This document shows, in pieces, positions 44,776 through 54,181 of a stretch of 64,000 nt of DNA. A program made the translations under genes and the position numbers. The notes below the pieces were generated by a model, which had not been told where the DNA came from, searched no databases, and worked only from the letters and a program-made list of their open reading frames with translations. Where the stretch lies: contig NZ_CP035928.1 in the NCBI RefSeq assembly GCF_004214795.1, positions 496,001 through 560,000 of the forward strand, written 5' to 3'. This stretch comes from Malaciobacter pacificus (GTDB lineage Bacteria > Campylobacterota > Campylobacteria > Campylobacterales > Arcobacteraceae). Every line of letters begins with the position of its first letter. Positions within the stretch are counted from its first letter, which is position 1.

Positions 44776-46134
44776 TTATTTGTCGTCAGTAAAATCTGCT
44801 AAGAATTGATCTTCGTAGAATGTTTTACCTAAATGTTCACATACTTTTTTAATGTCTCTTTCTGCATTTCCTAAACAAGAAGTTGCACCAGGACTTGGAG
44901 TCATATTAAAGATGATTCCTTCTAATTCAGTAATTGATGCTTCACCAAGCATTAATTTTTGCTCATCTTTATTTAATACTTGTGGTCTAACACCACCGAA
45001 TCCTTTTGCATATTCAATATCATCTGTAGATAAAGAAGGAACGATTTTTTTAGCATCTTTAACAAATAAACCTTTGTTAATACCAGGAACTTCAAATAAG
45101 AAGTTTTTAAATACATAGTTTCTGATGTCTGAATCTTTTAATAGATCCCAGAAAATTTTCATAATATTTCCATCGAAGTTTAGAGTTTTTAAACATTGGA
45201 AGAATGATTTTCCACCTTTGTATCTTTCTAAAACTAATAATGCTAATGCTGTTGGTCCAAACCTAGTTTTTCCATCACATAAAATATCAGGATCTCCATG
45301 AAGTGCTGCAAATGGTAATTTATCATTTTGTACCATATATACTTTACCATTTAAGTAAGTATCATTAGTAATGTAGAATGATCCAGCCATTGATAATGAT
45401 CCCATATGTTTACCGTAACCCATTTTATGAGCTAAGAATAATGAGTGAGCACCAGCATCAACAACTACGAAATCTGCAGTATAAACTGTACCATTAACTG
45501 TAGTTAACTTAAATTTATCACCAATTTTTTCAATCTCTTCAACTTCAGAATTAAAATACACATCAGTTGTTTTTGATTCATCAGCAGCTTTACCAGCTTT
45601 AACTAACTCTTTAGTCATTTCACCAAAGTCAACAGTTGTATATTGATTATCAGTACCCATTGCTACAATTGGTTCAGGTCTTTCTTTTGTTCTTTCTTTA
45701 TCAGCCCATACTAATAATGGTTCTTTTTCTTTTAAAGTCTCTTTATCCCATAATTCTAAGTAAGGGAAAATCTCTTTAAATTGGTTATATCTATTTGTAA
45801 TAAATTCAACCTCTTTTTCACCAACACCTAAAGCCATTTTTTGGTGTTTAAACATGATTTTATCTTCAAGTCCATACATTAAGTTGAACTTTTCAATCAT
45901 TTTTGCAGTTCTTTTTGTGATTTTTGCTTTTTCAAATGTATAATTTGTTTCAATATCACCTACGTGGATTGTTTGAGAGTTACTTGTCCCTTTTGAGTTT
46001 AAAGTAGCTAAATCTTCATATTTTTCTAATAAACAGATACTATTTACATCCGAATATTTTGCTAATTCGAAGAATAATGCAGCACCAGAGATACCACCTC
46101 CAACAATTACAACTTCATAATGTTTCTCATTCAT
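44776..46134 (-). CDS. mqo: Malate:quinone oxidoreductase
   Basis: A 452-residue FAD-dependent membrane-associated dehydrogenase oxidising malate and reducing (mena)quinone. The N-terminal FAD motif is EVVIVGGGISGAALFFEL. Other family segments are SNSQTIHVGDIETNY, VDAGAHSLFLAHKMGYG and NMTPSPGATSCLGNAE near the C-terminus. This is the shorter Campylobacterota type of Mqo. It replaces or complements NAD-malate dehydrogenase in the TCA cycle and suits growth on acetate. AGGAA lies before the ATG, and it is divergent from ileS. Confidence 0.88.
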   Translation of the reverse strand: MNEKHYEVVIVGGGISGAALFFELAKYSDVNSICLLEKYEDLATLNSKGTSNSQTIHVGDIETNYTFEKAKITKRTAKMIEKFNLMYGLEDKIMFKHQKMALGVGEKEVEFITNRYNQFKEIFPYLELWDKETLKEKEPLLVWADKERTKERPEPIVAMGTDNQYTTVDFGEMTKELVKAGKAADESKTTDVYFNSEVEEIEKIGDKFKLTTVNGTVYTADFVVVDAGAHSLFLAHKMGYGKHMGSLSMAGSFYITNDTYLNGKVYMVQNDKLPFAALHGDPDILCDGKTRFGPTALALLVLERYKGGKSFFQCLKTLNFDGNIMKIFWDLLKDSDIRNYVFKNFLFEVPGINKGLFVKDAKKIVPSLSTDDIEYAKGFGGVRPQVLNKDEQKLMLGEASITELEGIIFNMTPSPGATSCLGNAERDIKKVCEHLGKTFYEDQFLADFTDDK

Positions 46135-46329
46135 ACAGCGTTCCTATGTTTTGAATTATTGGGAGATTTTATCATAAATTTTTATTAATTGGTTTAAAAA
46201 AAATAGATTGTTCATCAATTAAGTTATATTTTATATAGTTTGGTAACATCTTACAAATATAAATTAAAGCTAAATTTAAGCTAAAGATTTAAAAAAATAT
46301 TCATAATATGTTTTTCAAAATTCTTTAGA

Positions 46330-46335
46330 TATAAT
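46330..46335 (+). promoter_or_regulatory. -10 box for ileS
   Basis: TATAAT in TAGATATAATCTACG, 51 bases before the ileS start. A GAAGGTG ribosome site sits near the ATG. Confidence 0.5.
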
Positions 46336-46385
46336 CTACGATTTAATAAAACAACAAATATTTCGATTATTGAAGGTGTTATAAT

Positions 46386-49115
46386 ATGGATTACAAAGAG
46401 AGTTTATTACTTCCAAAAACTGATTTCCCAATGAGAGGGAATCTTCCTCAAAACGAACCAAAAAAATATGAGTCATGGGATACAAAAAAAGTATATGACA
46501 GAATGAAAAAGAATAGAGAAGGCGCTCCTTCTTTTACATTGCATGATGGACCTCCATATGCAAATGGACATATTCATATCGGTCATGCTTTAAATAAAAT
46601 TTTAAAAGATATTATAGTTAAGTATCACTATTTTGAAGGAAAATCAGTAAGATATGTTCCAGGTTGGGACTGTCATGGTTTACCAATTGAGCAAAAAGTT
46701 GAAGAGAAAATTGGAACTACTAAAAAAAAAGAGTTACCAAAGTCAAAAATTAGAGAGTTATGTAGAGAGCATGCTTCTAGATTTGTAGATATTCAAAGAG
46801 ATGAATTTAAAAAGCTTGGAGTTATTGGGGATTGGGAAAATCCTTATTTAACTATGGATTTTAAATTTGAAGCAAATATTTATAGAGAACTTTGCGCAAT
46901 TGCAAAACAAGGTTTATTAGTTCAAAGAAGTAAGCCAGTATATTGGTCATGGGCAGCACAAACTGCACTAGCTGAAGCTGAAGTTGAATATGAAGATAAA
47001 ACTTCACCATCAATTTATGTTGCATTTAAGCATGAATCAATTGATGCAAGTGTAATTATCTGGACTACAACTCCTTGGACATTACCAGCAAATACTGGTA
47101 TTGCTTTAAATGGAGAAGAAGAGTATGTAAAAACAAGTGACAAGTTTATTGTTGCTAAAAAACTATATAATCAATTAATCGAAAAAGAAATTATTAATGG
47201 AGAGATTGTTGATTCAGTTAATCCAAAAGATTTAGAAAATACAAATGCTATTAATCCATTAAATGGAAGAACATCTAAAATTGTTTTAGGTGACCATGTT
47301 GAAATGGAAACAGGAACAGGTGCAGTGCATACAGCACCTGGGCATGGTGAAGATGACTACAAAGTTGGTTTAAAATATGGACTTGATGTTATTATGCCAG
47401 TTGATGCTGAAGGTAAATATGATGAAACAATAGTTAGAGAAAAACTATTTAACGATACTGAAAAATATCTTGGTATGCATGTATTTAAAGCAAATGAGTT
47501 AATTTTAGAAGAGTTAGGTGAGGCACTTTTAAGTAGAGTTGATATTAGACACTCTTATCCACACTGTTGGAGAACTCATAAGCCAATTATTTTTAGAGCA
47601 ACTAAGCAATGGTTTATCTCTATTGATGATGAGTATGGGCAGGAAAATAAAACTCTTAGACAAAATGCACTTGATGTAGTTGAGAATTTAACTTTCTATC
47701 CTGAATGGGGAAGAAATAGACTTAAGTCTATGTTAGATGGAAGACCTGATTGGTGTATCTCACGTCAGCGAGATTGGGGTGTGCCTATCGCATTCTTTAG
47801 AAATAAAAAGACTGATGAAATCATTTTTGATGAAAAAGTTCTTAACTTTACAGCTATGATTTTTGAACAAAAAGGTTGTGATGCTTGGTATGATTTATCA
47901 ATTGAAGAGTTATTATATCCAGGAAGTGGATATAACCCAGAAGATTTAGAAAAAACTATGGATATTTTAGATGTATGGTTTGATTCAGGTTCTACTCAAA
48001 ATGCTGTATTAAGAAGTAGAAACTATGATGCTGGAACATTCCCTGCTGACATGTATTTAGAAGGAAGTGACCAACATAGAGGTTGGTTCCAGTCTTCACT
48101 TTTAACTACTTTAGCATCATCTGAAATTGCACCTTATAAATCGATTTTAACACATGGATTCACTGTTGATGAAAAAGGTGAGAAAATGTCTAAATCAAAA
48201 GGAAACGTAGTTGCTCCTGATAAAGTTATGAAGCAATATGGAAGTGAAATTTTAAGACTATGGGTTGCAATGAGTGATTATCAAAGTGATTTAAAAATTT
48301 CTGATAATATCTTAAAACAAAATGCAGAGTTATATAGAAAAATCAGAAATACTTCTAGATTCTTACTTGCAAATGTTAGTGACCTTGAAGAGATTGTATC
48401 AGTAGATAAAATGGGACCATTAGATAAGTGGATATTAAGTAAAGCTAAAAAAGTATTTGATGAAATTGAAGCTGCATTTAGTGTTTATGAATTCTCTAAA
48501 GGATTAAATAAATTAAACAACTTCTTAGTAGTTGATTTATCAGGTATCTATTTAGATGTTTGTAAAGATAGATTATATTGTGATGATAAAAGTGATATTC
48601 ATAGACTTGCAAGTCAAAGTGCAATGGCATTAATTGCTAAAAAGTTAATTTCTACATTGTCTTGTATATTAACATATACTATGGATGAGTTAATTGCTTA
48701 TGCACCTGCATTTATTAAAGGTGATTGTGAAGATATTTTTGATTATTCAAAATTTGATCTACCTGTAGTTGAATCTGGAATAAATGATGCTTTGTTAATT
48801 GAAGCAAAAGAGAAGTTTGCTGAAATCAAAGATGCATTAAGTAAAGAAAAAACTATTAAGTCTACTTTAGAGTTAAGTATGTATACTAACTGTGAAGAGA
48901 TTTTAGCTTTAGGCGAAGTAGAAGCATCAGATTGGTTCTTAGTTAGTTCAGTAACAAACAGTAAACAAAAATCTGATATATTAGGTTCGTTTAGTATTGA
49001 AAACTTTGAGTTTGAAGTTTATAAAGCACAAGAACACAAATGTCCAAGATGTTGGAAGCTAACTTCAAAAGAAGAAGACACACTTTGTTCTAGATGTGAT
49101 GAAGTGTTAAATTAG
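46386..49115 (+). CDS. ileS: Isoleucyl-tRNA synthetase
   Basis: 909 residues, class I synthetase, bacterial type. HIGH-type motif [11 protein letters not shown] lies near residue 60, and KMSKS is in [10 protein letters not shown] near residue 599. The editing domain is present ([30 protein letters not shown]). The C-terminal zinc finger is CPRCW...CSRCD. All elements are intact. A 37-codon membrane ORF and nfu follow immediately. Confidence 0.98.
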   Translation: MDYKESLLLPKTDFPMRGNLPQNEPKKYESWDTKKVYDRMKKNREGAPSFTLHDGPPYANGHIHIGHALNKILKDIIVKYHYFEGKSVRYVPGWDCHGLPIEQKVEEKIGTTKKKELPKSKIRELCREHASRFVDIQRDEFKKLGVIGDWENPYLTMDFKFEANIYRELCAIAKQGLLVQRSKPVYWSWAAQTALAEAEVEYEDKTSPSIYVAFKHESIDASVIIWTTTPWTLPANTGIALNGEEEYVKTSDKFIVAKKLYNQLIEKEIINGEIVDSVNPKDLENTNAINPLNGRTSKIVLGDHVEMETGTGAVHTAPGHGEDDYKVGLKYGLDVIMPVDAEGKYDETIVREKLFNDTEKYLGMHVFKANELILEELGEALLSRVDIRHSYPHCWRTHKPIIFRATKQWFISIDDEYGQENKTLRQNALDVVENLTFYPEWGRNRLKSMLDGRPDWCISRQRDWGVPIAFFRNKKTDEIIFDEKVLNFTAMIFEQKGCDAWYDLSIEELLYPGSGYNPEDLEKTMDILDVWFDSGSTQNAVLRSRNYDAGTFPADMYLEGSDQHRGWFQSSLLTTLASSEIAPYKSILTHGFTVDEKGEKMSKSKGNVVAPDKVMKQYGSEILRLWVAMSDYQSDLKISDNILKQNAELYRKIRNTSRFLLANVSDLEEIVSVDKMGPLDKWILSKAKKVFDEIEAAFSVYEFSKGLNKLNNFLVVDLSGIYLDVCKDRLYCDDKSDIHRLASQSAMALIAKKLISTLSCILTYTMDELIAYAPAFIKGDCEDIFDYSKFDLPVVESGINDALLIEAKEKFAEIKDALSKEKTIKSTLELSMYTNCEEILALGEVEASDWFLVSSVTNSKQKSDILGSFSIENFEFEVYKAQEHKCPRCWKLTSKEEDTLCSRCDEVLN

Positions 49116-49122
49116 GAAAAAA

Positions 49123-49236
49123 ATGTTTCAAGAAGAAGTTACATTAACATTTATATTCGCAACTATAGCTGTAATATTAGCATTTACAGCTATAGGAATA
49201 TATTTTGTAAAGAAAAAAGCAAAAGAGGTGAAATAA
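49123..49236 (+). CDS. Small single-pass membrane protein between ileS and nfu
   Basis: A 37-codon ORF, ATG 49123 to TAA 49236. TTAGGA lies five to six bases upstream and overlaps the ileS stop. The product has a short acidic N-terminus (MFQEEV), one hydrophobic helix (LTFIFATIAVILAFTAIGIYF) truncated here to its core, and a basic C-terminus (VKKKAKEVK). This gives an inner-membrane protein with the C-terminus in the cytoplasm. The nfu gene starts one base after its stop, so all three are translated in line. I do not recognise the family. Confidence 0.65.
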   Translation: MFQEEVTLTFIFATIAVILAFTAIGIYFVKKKAKEVK

Positions 49237-49237
49237 T

Positions 49238-49516
49238 ATGATGCCATTTACTGATGAAGATTTACAAGCACCAGTTAGTTCAATAATAAAAGAAAAAATT
49301 GCTCCAATGCTAGCAAGAGATGGTGGAGCTATTGAGTTATTAGATATCAAAAACGCTAGGGTTTTTGTTCAATTGCAAGGTGCATGTGTAGGATGTAGTG
49401 CTAGTAGTAGTACACTCAAATTTGTTGTGGAAAAAGAACTAAAAGCAGCAATTCATCCAGAATTAGAGATTGTAAATGTACCACATGGTATGGAAGATAA
49501 ACTACAGGAGCTTTAA
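49238..49516 (+). CDS. NifU-like (Nfu) iron-sulfur scaffold protein
   Basis: A 92-residue protein corresponding to the NifU C-terminal domain alone. The cluster-binding CxxC is in LQGACVGCSASSSTLKFV near residue 48. ARDGGAIELLDI is the typical preceding stretch. It holds a 4Fe-4S cluster, probably bridged in a dimer, for delivery to apo-proteins. GAGGTG precedes the ATG, and a second ATG at 49241 is possible. It overlaps the next start by one base. Confidence 0.92.
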   Translation: MMPFTDEDLQAPVSSIIKEKIAPMLARDGGAIELLDIKNARVFVQLQGACVGCSASSSTLKFVVEKELKAAIHPELEIVNVPHGMEDKLQEL

Positions 49517-50109
49517 TGATAAATGAGAATAGATTATTAAATGAAGCAAATAGCTTATTTTTACAAAAAAAATTTGAAAAAGCTTTATTCTTATATTCAC
49601 AATTATCAACTGAATTTCCTGAAAATAAAGAGTATCCAGTTTACGCATTATTTTGCGATATAGCTAGTGAAGATGAACAAAAAGCTTTATCTTTATTTGA
49701 CTATTTTAGTGTAGTAAAAAATGAAAACCTTGATGAGGCAATTCATTATGTTGAAGATGTAATAAATGCTTATGATGGTGACATTGATAAAATGATGGAG
49801 ATACTTCAAGATTTAAGTGCTTCAACTGTTGATGCTCTTGATGCTATTAAATATGAAGATTTTAAAAAATTAATTGAATCTAGAGGTTCTTTTAGAGTTG
49901 CCTTTGAAGATATTATGTTTTCAACTAAAGTAGCTATTGAATCAAAAGAGGATTTTTTTGATTTTGTATCAAAATTAATCGATAACGATTTTAATAACAC
50001 TGCATATACATATTTAGATGGTTTTAATGAATATTTTTCATATGACAGTGAAATTGAGAAACTTTATAAAAAATTAGAAGAGAAAAAACTTGCAGCTAAT
50101 CATAAATAA
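49516..50109 (+). CDS. Tetratricopeptide-like helical protein of unknown function
   Basis: 197 residues, almost entirely helical. The first 70 residues read like a TPR pair (LLNEANSLFLQKKFEKALFL; YPVYALFCDIASEDEQKALS). The rest has further amphipathic helices with many acidic residues and no signal peptide or membrane segment. It links nfu and murE, overlapping murE by 20 bases. Its consistent placement in a tight operon suggests a real protein, possibly a scaffold; no function can be assigned. Confidence 0.8.
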   Translation: MINENRLLNEANSLFLQKKFEKALFLYSQLSTEFPENKEYPVYALFCDIASEDEQKALSLFDYFSVVKNENLDEAIHYVEDVINAYDGDIDKMMEILQDLSASTVDALDAIKYEDFKKLIESRGSFRVAFEDIMFSTKVAIESKEDFFDFVSKLIDNDFNNTAYTYLDGFNEYFSYDSEIEKLYKKLEEKKLAANHK

Positions 50110-51373
50110 CAGAGTATATACTGATAACTCAAATGAAGTAGATGAAAATTCAATTTTTGTTGTTTCAAAACAAAATGAAAGATTTAAACAAGCAGCTATT
50201 GATAATGGTTGTAAGGAAGTTGTTTTTGCAAAAGATTTAAAAAATCATTTAGATATGAGTTCAATTAAAGTTATTGGAATTACTGGAACAAATGGTAAAA
50301 CTACAACTGCTGCTGCTATTTATTCAACTTTACTTGACTTAGGTTATAAAGTAGCCCTTCAAGGTACACGTGGTTTTTTTATAAATGAGACAAGAGTTGA
50401 AGAGTACTCTTTAACAACTCCCGTTCAACTTGGAAATTTTGCACATATTCAAAAAGCTATGGATAATGGATGTCAGTTCTTTGTAATGGAAGTTAGTTCA
50501 CATGCTATTGAACAAAAAAGAATTGAAGGGCTTGAGTTTGCTTTAAAAATTCACACAAATATTACAAGAGATCACTTAGATTATCATAAAACAATAGAAG
50601 AGTATATTAGAGTTAAAAATTCTTTCTTAAGCGACGAAACACCAAAACTTATAAATAAAGATGACCCAAAAGTTGTTTGTAATACTAAAAATGGTTTTGC
50701 ATACTCACTTGAAACTCCATCAACTTATAAAGTAGATGCATATTCTTTTAAAAATGGTATGCATGTGATGTTTAATCACTTTGGAAAACATTACTCTTTT
50801 TCATCAATGATGATGGGTATTTTTAATGTTTACAATCTTATGGCTTGTGTTGCTGCTGTTCATATAACAACACAAAAACCACTTGAAGAGATTTGTGAAG
50901 CCTTGGAAGGATTTGGGGGAGTTAGTGGAAGAATGGAAACTATTAGTGTTGACCCACTAATAATAGTTGATTTTGCTCACACACCTGATGGTATGGATGA
51001 GGTTTTAAAAAGTTTTAATGAAAAAGATATTATTTGTATATTTGGAGCAGGTGGGGATAGAGATAAAGAAAAACGACCTCTTATGGGAAAAGTTGCAGCA
51101 AAATATTCAAAACATATAATAGTTACTTCAGATAATCCAAGATTTGAAGACCCTGATATGATTATAGAAGATATTTTAAAAGGTATTGATAATCACCCAA
51201 GTGTAATAGTTGATGTAAATAGAAAGAGTGCTATCAAAACTGCAATTGATATGGCTGATAAAAATTCTGTAGTATTAGTTTTAGGAAAAGGTGATGAGGC
51301 TACTCAGATTATTTATGATAAAAAATTCCCTTACAATGACAAAGAAGAAATTTTAAAAATATTAGGACAGTAA
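50090..51373 (+). CDS. murE: UDP-N-acetylmuramoyl-tripeptide synthetase (MurE)
   Basis: Adds meso-diaminopimelate to UDP-MurNAc-L-Ala-D-Glu in peptidoglycan synthesis. 427 residues, shorter than many MurE proteins because the N-terminal domain is abbreviated. The ATP loop is GITGTNGKTTTAAAI. The DNPR motif (TSDNPRFEDP) specifies diaminopimelate over lysine. FSLTTP-like SLTTPVQLGNF and GVSGRMETI are conserved. The start is TTG 50090, inside the preceding gene, seven bases after GAAGAG; later in-frame starts would cut the N-terminal domain further. Confidence 0.95.
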   Translation: MQLIINNRVYTDNSNEVDENSIFVVSKQNERFKQAAIDNGCKEVVFAKDLKNHLDMSSIKVIGITGTNGKTTTAAAIYSTLLDLGYKVALQGTRGFFINETRVEEYSLTTPVQLGNFAHIQKAMDNGCQFFVMEVSSHAIEQKRIEGLEFALKIHTNITRDHLDYHKTIEEYIRVKNSFLSDETPKLINKDDPKVVCNTKNGFAYSLETPSTYKVDAYSFKNGMHVMFNHFGKHYSFSSMMMGIFNVYNLMACVAAVHITTQKPLEEICEALEGFGGVSGRMETISVDPLIIVDFAHTPDGMDEVLKSFNEKDIICIFGAGGDRDKEKRPLMGKVAAKYSKHIIVTSDNPRFEDPDMIIEDILKGIDNHPSVIVDVNRKSAIKTAIDMADKNSVVLVLGKGDEATQIIYDKKFPYNDKEEILKILGQ

Positions 51374-51751
51374 ATGTTATATATAGAAAAAACAAAAAAA
51401 AGCGTACAAGAAGTTGTTGATAAAATTCAAGAAGTAGTTCCAAACTATAAATTTGGAGTTTTACATATTCATAACATAAAAGAGACATTAAATTCAAAAG
51501 GATTTGATTTTAAAAATGACTGTCAAGTTTTAGATGTATGTAATCCAACAGTTGCGAGTACATTTTTAGGACAAGATATGAGTTTAAGTGCAATAATGCC
51601 TTGTAAAATTTCTGTTTACAGGGAAAATGCTAAAACATTCATCGCTAGTAATTCTGTAGTTCAATTAGTAGATGATATTAATCCAGATTTAATAGAACTT
51701 GCTCAAGAAACACAAGAAACTATTTTAAAAATTATTGATGAAGTCAAATAA
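51374..51751 (+). CDS. DUF302 domain protein
   Basis: 125 residues. The pattern TKKSVQEVVDKIQEVVPNYKFGVLHIHNIKETL followed by QVLDVCNPTVASTFL and MPCKISVY is typical of the DUF302 fold. That fold is a small alpha/beta domain of unknown function found alone or with redox proteins. No signal peptide. The ATG directly follows the murE stop. A terminator lies at its end. Confidence 0.85.
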   Translation: MLYIEKTKKSVQEVVDKIQEVVPNYKFGVLHIHNIKETLNSKGFDFKNDCQVLDVCNPTVASTFLGQDMSLSAIMPCKISVYRENAKTFIASNSVVQLVDDINPDLIELAQETQETILKIIDEVK

Positions 51752-51777
51752 TATTAAGACTTTTTAGTCTTGATATT
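51750..51777. terminator. Terminator between the DUF302 gene and the convergent small secreted protein gene
   Basis: AATATTAAGAC pairs with GTCTTGATATT (11 pairs, one G-U) around TTTTTA, followed by ATTTTT on the + strand. Confidence 0.75.
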
Positions 51778-51781
51778 ATTT

Positions 51782-52024
51782 TTACTTTTTTTTCTCACAA
51801 ATTTTTGCAACATTTGAACTAATTAATTTCACATCATTTTGACTTTTACTTAATAAATCCATATAGTTATTTGTTCTTTTTTCAAACTCTTCAACTACAC
51901 AATTACAAAAAATTTCATTTTTTTCTTTGTACATACATGATCCTTTTAGAATCTCTTTGTCTGATTTGGGCCAAGCTGCAAAACTAAAGTTTACAACTAA
52001 AATTAATGTCAATATATTTCTCAT
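51782..52024 (-). CDS. Small secreted cysteine-containing protein
   Basis: 80 residues. A signal peptide (RNILTLILVVNFSFAAW) would be cleaved to leave a helical, lysine-rich domain with four cysteines: GSC, FCNC (a CxC) and IC near the end. Two disulfides or a metal site are possible. An AGAGGA ribosome site is clear. It follows the VWA protein by 12 bases and ends the MoxR-VWA operon. I do not recognise the family. It could be a periplasmic partner of the VWA protein. Confidence 0.75.
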   Translation of the reverse strand: MRNILTLILVVNFSFAAWPKSDKEILKGSCMYKEKNEIFCNCVVEEFEKRTNNYMDLLSKSQNDVKLISSNVAKICEKKK

Positions 52025-52036
52025 ATGTTTCCTCTT

Positions 52037-52945
52037 TTACTCTCTATTTTTTAAATAAATTAATCCTATTAAACTTAAAACTGCTATAAATAAGGGATAG
52101 AAAAACAAGTAGTCTTTTAGAACAATTTTATTTTGTTCTATTTTTGATTTTTCTAATCTATTGATATCTGCGTAAATTAAAGCTAAATCTTCTTTAGAAT
52201 AAGCTGTATATGATTTTGCATTTGATTCTTTTGCAATATAATTTAATACACTTCTATTAGAATTCCCAATACCTATTGTATACGCTTTAATATCATATTT
52301 CTTTAAGAATTTTATAACTACATCTAAAGGAATTTTAGATGCTGTGTCTTCTCCATCACTTAAAATGATTATGATATTTGATTTTGCTTTTTTATCTTTT
52401 AATATATTTACACTTTGAGCGATTGAATCAAATAGGGCAGTATTTCTTCCTGCCATTTCTACTTCTAAATAGTTTAAAATTTCTATTTGTGCCTCTTTAT
52501 CAAAACTAAGTGGGCTTGCAAGTAAGGCTGAATCTCCAAATAAAACTAAAGCAATATTATCAGATACCCTTTTTGAGATAAAATCTTTTACTATATCTTT
52601 AACTACATCAAATCTATTTTTTAGTGGGTCTAAATCTCTATTTATCATGGACCTTGAAGCATCAAGATTTAATACGATATTTACTCCATCATTTTTTATA
52701 AGTTGAGTATCATTTATTTTCACAGGACTAGCTAGAGCAATTATCGAAAATATTATTACAACATATTTTAATGTATTTAAAAGTGCTGTTGATTTTTTTG
52801 TAGCACTTTGAAAAATATTTAGATGTGGCATATACATGCTTGGAGTTTTTGCTTTACAAAAAATTGAACATGCAACAAAAACAAGAATTAAAAGTAAAAA
52901 ATATGGATACTCAAAACTTATATTTTCAAATATATTAAACATCAA
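52037..52945 (-). CDS. VWA-domain membrane protein (BatA/BatB-like)
   Basis: 302 residues. Helices near residues 13-28 and 55-72 and at the C-terminus (YLFFYPLFIAVLSLIGLIYL) flank a von Willebrand A domain, about 85-265. The metal-ion site is intact: NLDASRSMIN (DxSxS), a Thr in NTALFDSI, and LSDGEDTAS. In aerotolerance-type (Bat) operons, such proteins work with a MoxR ATPase and a DUF58 protein. Function is probably envelope stress or complex maturation. It overlaps the DUF4381 gene by 11 bases. Confidence 0.88.
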   Translation of the reverse strand: MMFNIFENISFEYPYFLLLILVFVACSIFCKAKTPSMYMPHLNIFQSATKKSTALLNTLKYVVIIFSIIALASPVKINDTQLIKNDGVNIVLNLDASRSMINRDLDPLKNRFDVVKDIVKDFISKRVSDNIALVLFGDSALLASPLSFDKEAQIEILNYLEVEMAGRNTALFDSIAQSVNILKDKKAKSNIIIILSDGEDTASKIPLDVVIKFLKKYDIKAYTIGIGNSNRSVLNYIAKESNAKSYTAYSKEDLALIYADINRLEKSKIEQNKIVLKDYLFFYPLFIAVLSLIGLIYLKNRE

Positions 52946-53333
52946 TCACATCCAAAAAGTTGGAAAATTTTGCTTGTATACTTTTATCAATATCTTTTAC
53001 TTCTTTTTTATATTTATATTGTTCTAAATCTTCAATCAAATCATTACAAAGTCTTATTTCCCTTTCATTTCGTGCAAGTAGTCTTGAGTATTTTGTAATA
53101 TCATAAGCACTTTGTTTAGGATTTGAAAAATCAATATTTTCTAAAATCTCAAAATATCTTTTTCTATCACTTTTTTTTCTATTTTTAAAAAAACGTATAA
53201 GTACAAAAGCTATTGATATTAAAAGTATAAGTCCAAATATAACTAAAGCTAAAAATATAAAAAATGAATTATCAGGAATTTCTACTAAAGGTTTTATGTC
53301 ATGTAGTTTTGATAAAGGGTCATTTTGTGGCAT
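52935..53333 (-). CDS. DUF4381-like membrane protein of the MoxR-VWA operon
   Basis: 132 residues with one central helix (FFIFLALVIFGLILLISIAFVLI), preceded by PLSKLHDIKPLVEIPDN, the pattern of DUF4381 proteins. The C-terminal cytoplasmic part is charged and helical. It overlaps its upstream DUF58 gene by one base. Presumed assembly partner of the VWA protein. Confidence 0.75.
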   Translation of the reverse strand: MPQNDPLSKLHDIKPLVEIPDNSFFIFLALVIFGLILLISIAFVLIRFFKNRKKSDRKRYFEILENIDFSNPKQSAYDITKYSRLLARNEREIRLCNDLIEDLEQYKYKKEVKDIDKSIQAKFSNFLDVIDV

Positions 53334-54181
53334 TATCTTAAAACTCCAATTAGTTTTTTTGTGCTATCTTCGTGTGTGTATATTTTTGTAAATTTTATAC
53401 CACAATCTTGAAAATGATTAAATAGCTTTCTATCGTTTTCTTTTATTTTTTGAATATAGTTTTTGATTGTTCCTTTACTAATTACACCATCAAAGTTTTT
53501 ATTTGTCATTGGGTCAACAAAGTTTACATTCCCAAGTTCCGCTGGATTTTCTTCAAAGTTATCTCTAACAATTAATGCAATAACTTCATGTTTTTGACAA
53601 AGTAATTTTAGATCTAAAGTATCTATGTCAAAAAAGTCACCAATTAAAAAGATTATTGATTTATGATGAATTGATTTAAAAAGTTCTTTTGTTATTGTTT
53701 TATAGTTTATATTTTTACCTAATACATTATAGTTGTAAATCTGTTCAGCCATAAAATTAACATTGAAAATCTTTTTTGATTTTTTTGTACATATTTCTAA
53801 TGTTTCATTTGCAATAAAAGATGCAAAAGGGTCACCTTGTTTTATACTTATATATCCAAGTGAACTAGCAAGTTCAGTTATTATTTCTTGTTTAAATTTT
53901 TTTGTTCCAAAATATGTTGAACCAGTTAAGAAAGATACAATTTTTATATTTAGCTCTTTTTGAGTGTGATACTGTTTTACATAAGGTTTTTGCATCTTTG
54001 CACTAATAAGCCAATCAATATTTTTTACATCATCTCCATATTCATACTCTTTTAGTTCACAAAAGTCATACCCCTCACCTTTTTTTAGGCTAGAGTTATT
54101 CCCTATAATTTCTGAAAATAAGTTTTTTTTTGTTTTTATAAGTATCTTTTTTAAGGCTTGATTCATATTATGGGATATCAA
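53333..54181 (-). CDS. DUF58 domain protein
   Basis: 282 residues. GEGYDFCELKEYEYGDDVKN followed by IDWLISAKMQKPYVKQY is the hallmark of DUF58. The second half has a degenerate VWA-like fold (IIFLIGDFFDIDTLDL). It lacks membrane helices and acts with MoxR in this operon type. It overlaps the moxR gene by 14 bases. Confidence 0.88.
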   Translation of the reverse strand: MISHNMNQALKKILIKTKKNLFSEIIGNNSSLKKGEGYDFCELKEYEYGDDVKNIDWLISAKMQKPYVKQYHTQKELNIKIVSFLTGSTYFGTKKFKQEIITELASSLGYISIKQGDPFASFIANETLEICTKKSKKIFNVNFMAEQIYNYNVLGKNINYKTITKELFKSIHHKSIIFLIGDFFDIDTLDLKLLCQKHEVIALIVRDNFEENPAELGNVNFVDPMTNKNFDGVISKGTIKNYIQKIKENDRKLFNHFQDCGIKFTKIYTHEDSTKKLIGVLR

